A DNA stretch of 64,000 nucleotides from Planctomycetota bacterium (GTDB lineage: Bacteria > Planctomycetota > B15-G4). The stretch covers positions 186,001 to 250,000 of the forward strand of contig JAJDEP010000016.1 of assembly GCA_029259715.1 (NCBI GenBank). The letters run 5' to 3'. The notes under the pieces were generated by a model that saw only the letters and a list, made by a program, of their open reading frames with translations, had not been told where the DNA came from and ran no database searches. Positions 8,657 through 15,688 of this stretch are shown piece by piece (within the stretch, counting starts at the first letter, position 1; every line of letters begins with the position of its first letter). The position numbers and the translations under genes are program-made.

Positions 8657-9679
8657 ATGGTGAGGTCACGCGACGCCGATCACCCCGCCTGTGGTCGCCG
8701 GTTCAGGATGCCTGGGCCCATGGCCGCCGTGCTGTTCAGCCTCGTGGCGGTGCTGGGCGGTGTCGCTTGCCGGCCGGCCGCGACTCTCGATGGGCCGCCG
8801 GAAGTGGCAACCGTCGTGCCACCGCCGTTGCCTGAACGGCTCAGGGCGCATGTCGTCAAGCTCGCGTCCCAGGGTGAGCGGAGCGTCGATCACCCGGCGA
8901 GCCTGCGAGCGGCCCGCGACTACGTCGTCGCCACCCTGACCGAGGTCGGACTGAGCCCACGCTTGGCCGCCTACTCCTACGGTGAGCACCACGTCGCCAA
9001 CGTCGTGGCCGACCTCGCTTCCGGAGACGCTGATGCCCCGCTGCTCATCGTGGGGGCGCACTACGATTCGATTGGTCCGGGCGCCGACGACAATGCAAGT
9101 GGGGTTGCCGTGCTGCTGGAACTGGCTTCCGAACTCGCGAGCGTCGATCTCCCCGTTCGTGTGCGTCTCGTCGCGTTCGTCAACGAAGAGCCCCCGTGCT
9201 TCCAGGAGGACTGCATGGGCAGTCTGGTCTACGCGCGAATGCTCAAGGAGGCCGGCGAGGCCGTCAGCCTGATGATCAGCATCGAGAGCGTGGGCTACTG
9301 GTCCGATGAGCCGGACTCTCAGCGGTACCCGGCTCCCCTCGGCCTCATGTACCCCAGTACGGGCGATTTCCTGGCCGTGGTGTCCACGCTACGCCACGCC
9401 CTGCTCGTCAACGAGTACGCAGAGGCGATGCGCGCGGTGAGCGCACTGCCGGTGGAGGCGGCCGCACTCCCGAGTGCGTTGCCAGGAGCGGGATGGTCCG
9501 ATCACTGGAGCTTCATCGAGGTCGGCTACCCCGCGCTGATGATCACCGACACCGCCGTCTTCAGGAATCCGCACTACCATGAGATGTCGGACAAGCCGTC
9601 CACGCTCGACTACGATCGGATGGCTCTCGTCGTGGAGGGGATCCGCGATTCGCTGGCTCGCTTCCTTTCCACACCATGA
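8657..9679 (+). CDS. M28-family zinc aminopeptidase lipoprotein
   Basis: Predicted extracytoplasmic aminopeptidase of 340 residues. The start at ATG 8657 has GGGAG just upstream; a second ATG at 8708 is also possible. A hydrophobic segment ends in a lipobox (GGVAC). The M28 metal site is visible in order: His in GAHYDS, bridging Asp in GADDNASG, Glu-Glu in NEEPPC, an acidic residue in IESVGYW and His in SDHWSF. Substrate specificity cannot be read. An attC-like site lies on each side, so the gene forms a cassette-like unit. Confidence 0.88.
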   Translation: MVRSRDADHPACGRRFRMPGPMAAVLFSLVAVLGGVACRPAATLDGPPEVATVVPPPLPERLRAHVVKLASQGERSVDHPASLRAARDYVVATLTEVGLSPRLAAYSYGEHHVANVVADLASGDADAPLLIVGAHYDSIGPGADDNASGVAVLLELASELASVDLPVRVRLVAFVNEEPPCFQEDCMGSLVYARMLKEAGEAVSLMISIESVGYWSDEPDSQRYPAPLGLMYPSTGDFLAVVSTLRHALLVNEYAEAMRAVSALPVEAAALPSALPGAGWSDHWSFIEVGYPALMITDTAVFRNPHYHEMSDKPSTLDYDRMALVVEGIRDSLARFLSTP

Positions 9680-9683
9680 GTGG

Positions 9684-9748
9684 CGGCACGGCAAGCGCTT
9701 GCAGTGGTCTTTGCTGCGCGGCGCCCTAAAGCCGCTGAACCGTTAGGC
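9684..9748 (+). repeat. attC-like recombination site 3
   Basis: A 65-bp element directly after the M28 peptidase stop. It runs from GGCACGGCAAGCGCTTGCAG to CCGCTGAACCGTTAGGC, so the right half has the canonical inner box CCGCTGAAC (9732-9740) and core GTTAGGC (9742-9748). It shares CAAGCGCTTGCAG with sites 1 and 2. The left core is degraded. Confidence 0.7.
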
Positions 9749-9767
9749 CAAGACCAGGAAGCTGCTC

Positions 9768-10277
9768 ATGCGTTTCGTGACTGCACTCGCTGTCGCCGCC
9801 TTGATCGGCATGACCTGTGCAGGGTGCATGATGCTCGGCATGACCACCGTCGGCACCAGCCGTGGCGAAGTGCTCAATCCCTCTCCCTACGTCAGCCGGA
9901 GCGGAGAGAGAGTCGTCAGGTCGAAAGTCCGCCCGGAGCCGATGTCGGCCGACCAACTCCTCGAGGCGTGGGGCGACCCGGACTCGCGGCGGCAGCTCCC
10001 GGAGGGAGCCGAAGAGTGGCGCTACACCGGTTGGCCGCGATGGGCGGGAGTGATGTTCATCGTGGTGGTCGTGCCGGTTCCTCTCGTGGTCCCGGTCGGT
10101 CTCGAGCACGTGACCTTCGTCATCGAGGACGAGCTTGTCGTCAGCGCAAGCTCGGCCAATACGGAACTCGGTTTCAAATGCGGGGTCGGTTGGGCGCCCG
10201 AGGAATTTCATGGGGGCGGGTGGTTCGCGGGGTGCGGCGGAGAGGTGAAGGACTCCTTCAGGGACCTCTCCGAGTAG
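9768..10277 (+). CDS. Hypothetical lipoprotein with SmpA/OmlA-like segment
   Basis: A 169-residue predicted lipoprotein: hydrophobic N-terminus with lipobox (CAGC, Cys20) after ATG 9768, preceded by AGGAAG. The segment MSADQLLEAWGDPDSRRQLPEGAEEWRYTG resembles the helix-turn part of SmpA/OmlA (BamE-like) domains, in which a DxLxxxWGxPD motif precedes a beta sheet. A second hydrophobic stretch (about residues 95-113) could be a membrane segment. It sits 19 bp behind an attC-like site. Confidence 0.65.
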   Translation: MRFVTALAVAALIGMTCAGCMMLGMTTVGTSRGEVLNPSPYVSRSGERVVRSKVRPEPMSADQLLEAWGDPDSRRQLPEGAEEWRYTGWPRWAGVMFIVVVVPVPLVVPVGLEHVTFVIEDELVVSASSANTELGFKCGVGWAPEEFHGGGWFAGCGGEVKDSFRDLSE

Positions 10278-10428
10278 GAGGTGGGCTGCCCGAAGTCCCG
10301 TCGCCTCAGCCCCGCGATCGTCTTGGCCGAGTATTCTGGCACTGCCCAACAACTCTTTGAGGACGACCGGCGCAGACGCACTTGCTTCCTATCGAGAACA
10401 CCGTCAGTCGACCGAGGCCCAACCCACC

Positions 10429-11163
10429 ATGAAACTCCCGGTCATCCGCGGCGTCATCGACCGTCGCATCCTGGTGAACTACCGCGTGGACCCCGCGGCG
10501 CTGAGCGCCGTGCTGCCGGCGCCCTTGCGGCCGAAGGTGGTGGGCGGCTTCGGCATCGGCGGCATCTGCCTGATCCGACTCAAGCAGCTCCGTCCGCGCA
10601 TGGTCCCAAAGGCCCTCGGCATCCGCTCCGAGAACGCCGCGCACCGCATTGCGGTCGTGCTCCCGGATGGCGGGGAGGGGGTGTTCATCCCCCGGCGCGA
10701 CACGACCTCGGTGCTGAACGCGATGGCCGGCGGCAGGCTCTTCCCGGGCCGGCATCACCACAGTCGGTTCGAGGTCTCCGAGCACGACGGGTCGTACGCG
10801 CTGACCCTCACCGATGGCACCGGTGCCAAGATCCTGTCGGTGAAGGCCTCCGTCGCGGCGGACATCCCCGAGTCGAGCGTGTTCGGGTCGCTCGCCGAAG
10901 CGTCGGCCTTCTTCGAGGCCGGATCGCTCGGATACTCGTCGACGGACGACGCGTCCGTGCTCGACGGACTCGAGCTGCGCACCCGGTCGTGGCACGTCGA
11001 AGCGCTCGCGGTCGAGCAGGCCTCCTCCAGCTACTTCGAGGACGCCACCGTCTTCCCGCCCGGCGCCGCGGAACTCGACTGCGCGTTGCTCATGAAGGAC
11101 ATCCAGCATGAATGGCATGCGCGAGAACCGCTTTACTGTGGCGAGACCCCATGCGCCGTCTAG
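10429..11163 (+). CDS. DUF2071 / YqjF-like protein
   Basis: A 244-residue cytoplasmic protein matching the DUF2071 (YqjF) group, which has an acetoacetate-decarboxylase-like fold and no established activity. Typical features are VNYRVDPAALSAVLPAPLRP near the N-terminus, a FGIGGICLIRLKQ strand and an IRSENAAHRIAV segment. ATG 10429 was preferred to the in-frame codon at 10357 because homologues begin at this point; no strong ribosome site is visible. A degraded 62-bp copy of the stretch 10870-10931 is found at 11920-11981. A left-core-like GCCCAAC at 10344 may be the relic of another attC. Confidence 0.78.
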   Translation: MKLPVIRGVIDRRILVNYRVDPAALSAVLPAPLRPKVVGGFGIGGICLIRLKQLRPRMVPKALGIRSENAAHRIAVVLPDGGEGVFIPRRDTTSVLNAMAGGRLFPGRHHHSRFEVSEHDGSYALTLTDGTGAKILSVKASVAADIPESSVFGSLAEASAFFEAGSLGYSSTDDASVLDGLELRTRSWHVEALAVEQASSSYFEDATVFPPGAAELDCALLMKDIQHEWHAREPLYCGETPCAV

Positions 11164-11199
11164 GCAACGCCCGCGTGGTGGAGTCCGCACTCTGAGATG

Positions 11200-11268
11200 C
11201 TTGGCGTCGCACTGGGCTTTGACGTGTCCGTCGGGCAGGTGGCGGACTTCGAAGAAGCGCGTGACCCA
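11200..11268 (-). pseudogene. Remnant of the 5930-6880 gene
   Basis: These 69 bp match 6170-6238 inside the predicted propeller gene at about 61 of 69 positions, in the same orientation, with no reading frame around them. The flanks show no similarity. This is a short leftover of a second copy of that gene. Confidence 0.75.
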
Positions 11269-11422
11269 TGCTCAACCAGGTCGCCGGCGTAGGGGATGTC
11301 GGGGCCGGTCGAGTCCGGTCGGCCGGGCGCATGAAGGAGAGGTGTGAAGATACTGATCGGGCTTCGGTGTGATGATTTGCTTTGCTATCGAAGCGCGGGC
11401 CCCAGCTCATGGGAGGAGAGGA

Positions 11423-11914
11423 ATGGGATTCTGGCCGGATGACCTGGCGGGTTGGACCGCTGCACTTCAAGGCGTTGCAGTTGCCGCCGGCGGGCTCTGG
11501 GCGGTGCGAACGTTCTCGACGGCGCAGCGGCACAAGGCGGCGGAGGTCTTGCTCGAGGTCGAGCGCGGTTTCAGGGATGTGCAGCAAACTTGCGACTGGC
11601 TGACATCCACGGACACGTACGAAGCCAAGTACCTCGTGCCACTCCGCAAGATGGAGTCGACGGAGGATCTCACTGATGCAGAGCACAGTCGGCAGGCCGA
11701 GGTCGATCGAGCGTTGCGCTTCTTCTACTTTTGCAGCGTGCTCAACTCGCGCTTGGGTGTCGATTTGGCCACACTCGAGAACGCCTATTCCTTCTACTTG
11801 CGTGAATTCATTAATCCCGAAAAGCGGCCCGACCTCCGAGCCTACGTCGAGAGGTGGTACCCGGGGCTCTTCGCGTGGATTTCAAAGCAGAAACCCGCTC
11901 ACAAGGCGGGGTGA
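11423..11914 (+). CDS. Hypothetical protein with N-terminal membrane segment
   Basis: A 163-residue protein beginning MGFWPDDLAGW at ATG 11423, with a very strong ribosome site (GGGAGGAGAGGA). Residues 9-30 form one hydrophobic segment (LQGVAVAAGGLWAVRTF), followed by a charged helical domain. The arrangement is like DUF4760-type proteins, one N-terminal membrane anchor and a cytoplasmic helical domain, but I am not sure of the family. No partner gene is adjacent; remnants of other genes flank it. Confidence 0.65.
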   Translation: MGFWPDDLAGWTAALQGVAVAAGGLWAVRTFSTAQRHKAAEVLLEVERGFRDVQQTCDWLTSTDTYEAKYLVPLRKMESTEDLTDAEHSRQAEVDRALRFFYFCSVLNSRLGVDLATLENAYSFYLREFINPEKRPDLRAYVERWYPGLFAWISKQKPAHKAG

Positions 11915-11919
11915 GAATC

Positions 11920-11981
11920 GAGTCGCGCCTGTGCGGGTCGCTCACCGAAACGTCGGCCTTCTGCGAGGCCGGTTCCCACGG
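11920..11981 (+). pseudogene. Remnant of a DUF2071 gene
   Basis: This 62-bp stretch matches 10870-10931 within the intact DUF2071 gene at about 53 of 62 positions, same orientation. It begins 6 bp after the stop of the preceding gene and has no coding continuity. Confidence 0.7.
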
Positions 11982-12041
11982 CTGCTCAGCCACGGCACCG
12001 TGACTCAGCTGCTGGAGTGTGATGGTGCCCGGCAGCGCCAG

Positions 12042-12125
12042 GGCGCGCCCTGGTGCGAGACTGCTCCGAGTGCCGAGACGCGCGCCGTGCTGACTTCGCA
12101 GACGGCCAACGTCAGTGAGCCGTTG
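12042..12125 (+). pseudogene. Duplicated 3' end of the 13793-14209 gene
   Basis: 84 bp match 14133-14216 (the end of the CxxH/CxxC protein gene plus its trailing sequence) at about 76 of 84 positions. The match continues past the intact gene's stop into the following GTCAGTGAGC, so the copied unit includes the gene tail and the start of the putative recombination site. The rest of the gene is missing here. Confidence 0.75.
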
Positions 12126-12151
12126 ACGAAGCCGTTGCGAACGGGGCGCCC

Positions 12152-12943
12152 GTGAACCCGATCGTCCGCGAACACGGATCGGCCCCCGCGCGCATCATCG
12201 CCCTCCACGGCGGACCCGCGGCGGCTGGCGACATTGCTCCGGTTGCCCGAACACTGGGCGAACGTTGGTGCGTGCTGGAGCCCTATCAGCGGGGCAGCGG
12301 AGGCAAGCCGCTCACCGTCGCAACGCACATCCGCGATCTCGACGACGTGATCCGCGAGCGGTGCGTCGAGCATCGACCGGTCATCGTGGGTCACTCCTGG
12401 GGCGCGATGTTGGCCTTGGCCTACGCGGCGAGGCACCCGGAGGCAGCAGCGAGCCTGGTCTTGATTGGCTGCGGGACGTTCTCCCTCGACGCGCGTGCGA
12501 TGTTCGAGGAGCGCCTTGCCGCGAGGCTCTCGCCGTCGGACCGTGCCGAGATCGCGGATACGGAGCGCATCGACTCGGACGACCGCCGCCTCGCGGCCCT
12601 GGGCCAGGTGATGACGCGTGCTTATGGGCACGACGTCGTGGCGGCGGGGCTCCCTGCGGAACGCTTCGACAGTCAGGCTCACCGGGAGACCTGGGCGGAC
12701 ATGCTCCGCCTGCAGGAGGAGGGTGTGTATCCGGCAGCCTTCGCGGCGGTGAAGATGCCCGTGCTGATGCTGCATGGCGATGTCGATCCTCATCCGGGCC
12801 CGCGGACGCGCGACGACCTGAAGGCCCACATGCCCCAGCTGGAGTACCGCGAACTCGCGCAGTGCGGTCACTCGCCGTGGCGGGAGCGTCACGCGGCGAA
12901 GCCGTTCTTCGAGATGCTGGAGGCCTGGATCGAAGCGCAGTAG
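12152..12943 (+). CDS. Alpha/beta hydrolase (prolyl iminopeptidase-like)
   Basis: A 263-residue cytoplasmic serine hydrolase. The catalytic set is visible: oxyanion LHGGPAAAG near the N-terminus, nucleophile elbow GHSWGAML (Ser about 88), Asp in LHGDVDPHPG (about 210) and His in QCGHSPWRE (about 247). The HGGP motif is typical of prolyl iminopeptidase and proline-specific aminopeptidases. The GTG start at 12152 is the only one that keeps the first strand; it comes 27 bp after the gene remnant at 12042-12125. Substrate is unassigned. Confidence 0.8.
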   Translation: MNPIVREHGSAPARIIALHGGPAAAGDIAPVARTLGERWCVLEPYQRGSGGKPLTVATHIRDLDDVIRERCVEHRPVIVGHSWGAMLALAYAARHPEAAASLVLIGCGTFSLDARAMFEERLAARLSPSDRAEIADTERIDSDDRRLAALGQVMTRAYGHDVVAAGLPAERFDSQAHRETWADMLRLQEEGVYPAAFAAVKMPVLMLHGDVDPHPGPRTRDDLKAHMPQLEYRELAQCGHSPWRERHAAKPFFEMLEAWIEAQ

Positions 12944-12968
12944 GAGCCCGACGCGCCCGCCCGCCCTC

Positions 12969-13096
12969 ACCCCGCCGGACGAACATGAACTGCAGTGAGT
13001 CACCCAGCGGCGCCGCGCGGGCCTGGGTGATCAGGTCGCCACGTCCCCCGACCCAAACGGCTGCAGCTGGTCGCGCCCGTCGTGCAGCTCGGTGGA
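12969..13096 (-). pseudogene. Composite remnant of two genes found elsewhere in the window
   Basis: 12969-13021 matches 21374-21426 (3' end of the DHFR-like gene) at about 45 of 53 positions; 13021-13040 is identical to 21534-21553 of the same gene, so 107 bp between them are deleted; 13039-13096 then matches 5947-6004 (3' end of the propeller-like gene) at about 52 of 58. All pieces keep the minus orientation of their parents. Confidence 0.8.
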
Positions 13097-13234
13097 GCCA
13101 ATCAGAATCCTGGCCTCGGCCTCATCATTGTCGCCGGAGTGGGTTTCATGCTTGGCCTTGTTTGGTATTTGAAGGGCAGGCGCAGTGCCGGAGAACAAGC
13201 CGGTGCAGCAGCTCGCGCTTCGCGCGGCAGCTGA
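13082..13234 (+). pseudogene. Possible 3' fragment of a small membrane protein gene
   Basis: A 50-codon frame whose middle (GLGLIIVAGVGFMLGLVWYL) is a convincing membrane helix followed by KGRR. The first few codons overlap the composite remnant, so the real 5' end has been replaced. The frame ends inside an attC-like sequence. It is probably the tail of a cassette gene. Confidence 0.35.
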
Positions 13235-13242
13235 ACGGCAAG
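13187..13242 (+). repeat. attC-like site, degenerate
   Basis: The sequence GAACAAGCCGGTGCAGCAGC, then GCGCGGCAGCTGAACGGCAAG, has the inner boxes of an attC (GTGCAGC and GCTGAAC) separated by a GC-rich palindrome, but both outer cores are decayed. It resembles site 1 in order and spacing. Confidence 0.45.
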
Positions 13243-13274
13243 ACCTTGAGTCAGACAGAAGAAGGAGTCGGGAA

Positions 13275-13706
13275 GTGATTCGAATGCGTCCATGCCGCTT
13301 GGTGAATCTGCTGGCGCTGGTGCTGGTGTGTTGTCTCGCTGCGTGTGCTTCACCCGTGCGCGCGTTGGACCATTTCAGGAGTCAGGTCGGGCACGGACCA
13401 CGCTGCGCGGCCATCGAAGTCGCAGCGACGATTCAGTTCTCGAGTGACCGGCAGGCGGCGCTGGGGGGAATCGCCGCGTTGACCGATCTGTCGGAGCACG
13501 AACAGCTGTTCCTGGTGGAGGCCACCATTGCCGGCGGCGGATTCAGTTCTGACGTCACGGCAGTGCTCGTGGCACTCGCGAGGAATCCACGCCTGACCGA
13601 TGCGGCACGCGCTCGGCTGGCCACGCTCCAGCACAAGGCGAGCCTGTTCTCATCCGACCGCAGGCTCCTCGCGAACGCACTGCGCGACAACCATGCGGGA
13701 ACGTAG
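13275..13706 (+). CDS. Small lipoprotein with three FSSD repeats (DUF4476-like)
   Basis: A 143-residue predicted lipoprotein with a lipobox (LAAC) after about 23 residues. The GTG at 13275 is 7 bp after AGGAG and is preferred to ATG 13284. The mature part is built from helical repeats: QFSSDRQAALGGIAAL, GGFSSDVTAVLVALARN and SLFSSDRRLLANAL, about 45 residues apart, each with the FSSD start. This resembles the DUF4476 helical repeat, but the assignment is tentative. Function is unknown. Confidence 0.6.
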   Translation: MIRMRPCRLVNLLALVLVCCLAACASPVRALDHFRSQVGHGPRCAAIEVAATIQFSSDRQAALGGIAALTDLSEHEQLFLVEATIAGGGFSSDVTAVLVALARNPRLTDAARARLATLQHKASLFSSDRRLLANALRDNHAGT

Positions 13707-13792
13707 GTTGCGGTTACGATTTCACAACTCGCAACAGCCGCCGGTCCGGCCCGCGGCCCGCGTCTGATCGAGGAGTTCGTGAGGCCCACACG

Positions 13793-14209
13793 GTGAAAGG
13801 CATGTCCGAGCGCTTCGTGAGGCTGAGTGTTGTCGCCCTGCTCGGCGTTGTGCTGCTCGCCGTGGCGCTTCTGCTCGTTCCGCGACTGGGCAAGAGTGGT
13901 CAACCCGAAGCGACCTTCGATGAGGGGGCCCCTCTCGACGTTCGCAATCGATATCCGGCGCAGTGTCCGGTGCATGCGACGCCCCTGGCGGATGACACGG
14001 TGCCGGTGAGCTATGGACTGCCCGACTTTGCGCCGGTGTTTGCCGGAGACTCCTACGGCCGGCAAATGGATCTCTTTCCGTACGCAGAGGTCAAATACGC
14101 AAACGGCTGCGTCATCAGCGACGACTCGCCCTGGCGCGCCCAGGTGCGATACTGCTCCGACTGCCGGGACGCGCGCAGTGCTTACTTCGCAGACGGTCAA
14201 CGTCAGTGA
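13793..14209 (+). CDS. Membrane-anchored protein with CxxH and CxxC pairs
   Basis: A 138-residue protein with one N-terminal membrane helix (about residues 8-31) and an exported soluble domain. The domain contains CPVHATPL and, near the C-terminus, YCSDCRDARSAYF; the CxxH and CxxC pairs could bind one metal ion. The GTG at 13793 and ATG at 13802 are both possible. A copy of the last 77 coding bases plus a few bases beyond the stop is found at 12042-12125, and the stop is followed by an attC-like right core. Confidence 0.65.
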   Translation: MKGMSERFVRLSVVALLGVVLLAVALLLVPRLGKSGQPEATFDEGAPLDVRNRYPAQCPVHATPLADDTVPVSYGLPDFAPVFAGDSYGRQMDLFPYAEVKYANGCVISDDSPWRAQVRYCSDCRDARSAYFADGQRQ

Positions 14210-14234
14210 GCAGTTGCCCAAAAGTCCGTTAGAC
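14195..14234 (+). repeat. attC-like site, short and degenerate
   Basis: GGTCAAC (14195-14201) and GTTAGAC (14228-14234) are partly complementary cores 26 bp apart; GTTAGAC fits GTTRRRY. The span is shorter than a usual attC and overlaps the preceding stop codon. The left half is duplicated at about 12104-12120. Confidence 0.4.
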
Positions 14235-14252
14235 CGACTACGAGAGGTAGAA

Positions 14253-14720
14253 ATGCACGCGATTGCTTTGGTGGTTCTCGTGTTCTTGTTCGTTTCGTGC
14301 TCCCCGGCTGCTCCGGAGGCAGAAGCGGTCAGCAGCCCATCGGCGAGTTCACAGGCAGATGTCGAAGAGCACGTCCCGCAGATCTACTATCTCGAGATCG
14401 TGACCAAGGACGTCGACGCCGTGTGTGCCACGTACACCGCCGCGATCGGGCTGAAGTTCGGCGAGCCCGTCCCCGAGTTCGGCTTTGCGCGGACGGCGCC
14501 CCGGCCGGGTGGCGGCATGATCGGGGTGCGTGCACCCATGCGCGCGACAGAGGATCCGGTGGTTCGGCCCTACTGGCTCGTGGACGACATCGAAGCGGCG
14601 GTCGCCGCGGCGGCCGCGGCGGGCTGCGAGATCGCCCATCCGCCGCTGGAGATCCCCGGCCGCGGCACGTTCGCCATCTACCTCCAGGGGGGAGTGGATC
14701 ACGGCCTGTGGCAACTCTAG
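14253..14720 (+). CDS. VOC-family (glyoxalase-like) lipoprotein
   Basis: A 155-residue lipoprotein (lipobox FVSC, Cys16) with a single vicinal-oxygen-chelate domain from about residue 42: strand YYLEIVTKDVDAVCATYTAAIGLKF, then RAPMRATEDPVVRPYWLVDDIEAAVAAAAAAGCEI and TFAIYLQGGVDHGLWQL. The usual metal-binding His/Glu are not obvious in the first strand (YYLEIV), so catalytic activity is doubtful. ATG 14253 has GAGAGG upstream. It lies 18 bp after an attC-like core. An exported VOC protein is uncommon. Confidence 0.75.
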   Translation: MHAIALVVLVFLFVSCSPAAPEAEAVSSPSASSQADVEEHVPQIYYLEIVTKDVDAVCATYTAAIGLKFGEPVPEFGFARTAPRPGGGMIGVRAPMRATEDPVVRPYWLVDDIEAAVAAAAAAGCEIAHPPLEIPGRGTFAIYLQGGVDHGLWQL

Positions 14721-14743
14721 GAACGCGCCAGTGTGTGCTGCGT

Positions 14744-14800
14744 CGGCTCAACAAGCCGATGCAACGGACGGTCACGCCCTCGCTGACGCGCGCACCGCGG
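14744..14800 (+). repeat. attC-like left half
   Basis: GGCTCAACAAGCCGATGCAAC followed by GGACGG has the form of the left half of a 59-base element (core xxTCAACAA, then a GATGCARCGGACGG-type box). The right core cannot be found before the next gene at 14825, so only half may survive. Confidence 0.4.
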
Positions 14801-14824
14801 CCCCCTTCGCTCTGACGGGATCCC

Positions 14825-15514
14825 ATGGCCATCACGCTCAGGCTCAGGAGACAGGACAGGAGACGGCTGAAGGGGTTGCTCAAGCTGTCGTTCCGACCAC
14901 TCGTCGTCTCGGCGGGGATGCCACGGTCGGGGTCGACGCTCCTGTTCAACATCCTGCGTGAGACCCTGGCGACCCGGTGGGGGGACGGGCTCTCGGCCGG
15001 ATGGATTCATGACCTCGGGGAGTTGCCGCGCGGGCGCGCTTTCCTGATCAAGGTGCACACCTTCGAACCCTTCTACCGCCTGCGCGCGGCGCACTCGTTC
15101 TACACGTACCGGGACGTCCGGGTCGCCGCCGTCAGCCGGATGCGCATGTTCAACCTCGAGCCCACCCTGAAGCGCTTCCGCTGGGTCATCGAGCAGTATC
15201 AGATTGCCAAGGCCTCGTGCGACCTGATCATCAAGTACGAGGACCTGATCGCGGACCCTCTCTCTCACACGCAAGCCATCGCCCGCCGGCTGGACATCAC
15301 CACGGACTGCGAGGCGGTGGTCGCGAAGGTCCTCGGCCTGCGGCCCCCGACCGATGCCGCGGGGCCGTACTCCATGGAGACCCTGCTGCACGAAGGCCAC
15401 GTCACGAACACGGGCGACGACGAGTGGCGCCGCGTGCTCCCGAGAGACCTGCAGGACCAGGTCCATGCCGAGTTCGGGTGGTGGTTCGAGGAGTGCGGTT
15501 ATCCGCCTCGCTGA
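14825..15514 (+). CDS. Sulfotransferase-like protein
   Basis: A 229-residue PAPS-dependent sulfotransferase-fold protein. The 5'-phosphosulfate loop is GMPRSGSTLLFN (about 31-42) and the 3'-phosphate motif is in TYRDVRVAAVSRMRM (about 98-112); YEDLIADPL near 138 is the usual third landmark. It is shorter than most members but appears complete. There is no signal peptide, and the N-terminus is basic. The acceptor is unknown; a second, unrelated-looking sulfotransferase lies at 18835-19461. Confidence 0.82.
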   Translation: MAITLRLRRQDRRRLKGLLKLSFRPLVVSAGMPRSGSTLLFNILRETLATRWGDGLSAGWIHDLGELPRGRAFLIKVHTFEPFYRLRAAHSFYTYRDVRVAAVSRMRMFNLEPTLKRFRWVIEQYQIAKASCDLIIKYEDLIADPLSHTQAIARRLDITTDCEAVVAKVLGLRPPTDAAGPYSMETLLHEGHVTNTGDDEWRRVLPRDLQDQVHAEFGWWFEECGYPPR

Positions 15515-15688
15515 GGCTTGCGGCCCCCGGCGGGGCGGCCGGACCGAGTGGGCGGCGCGCTTCGGGGTGGAGGGCTCCCGGCCGGGTGGATGGCTCCGGA
15601 GGTGAACAGTTAGTCTTGGCCTCGATCCGCCCGCACCCGCTCGCCGCTTCCGCCCGGCCCGCCTCTTTCCTCCCGGTCTGCCCTCCGC

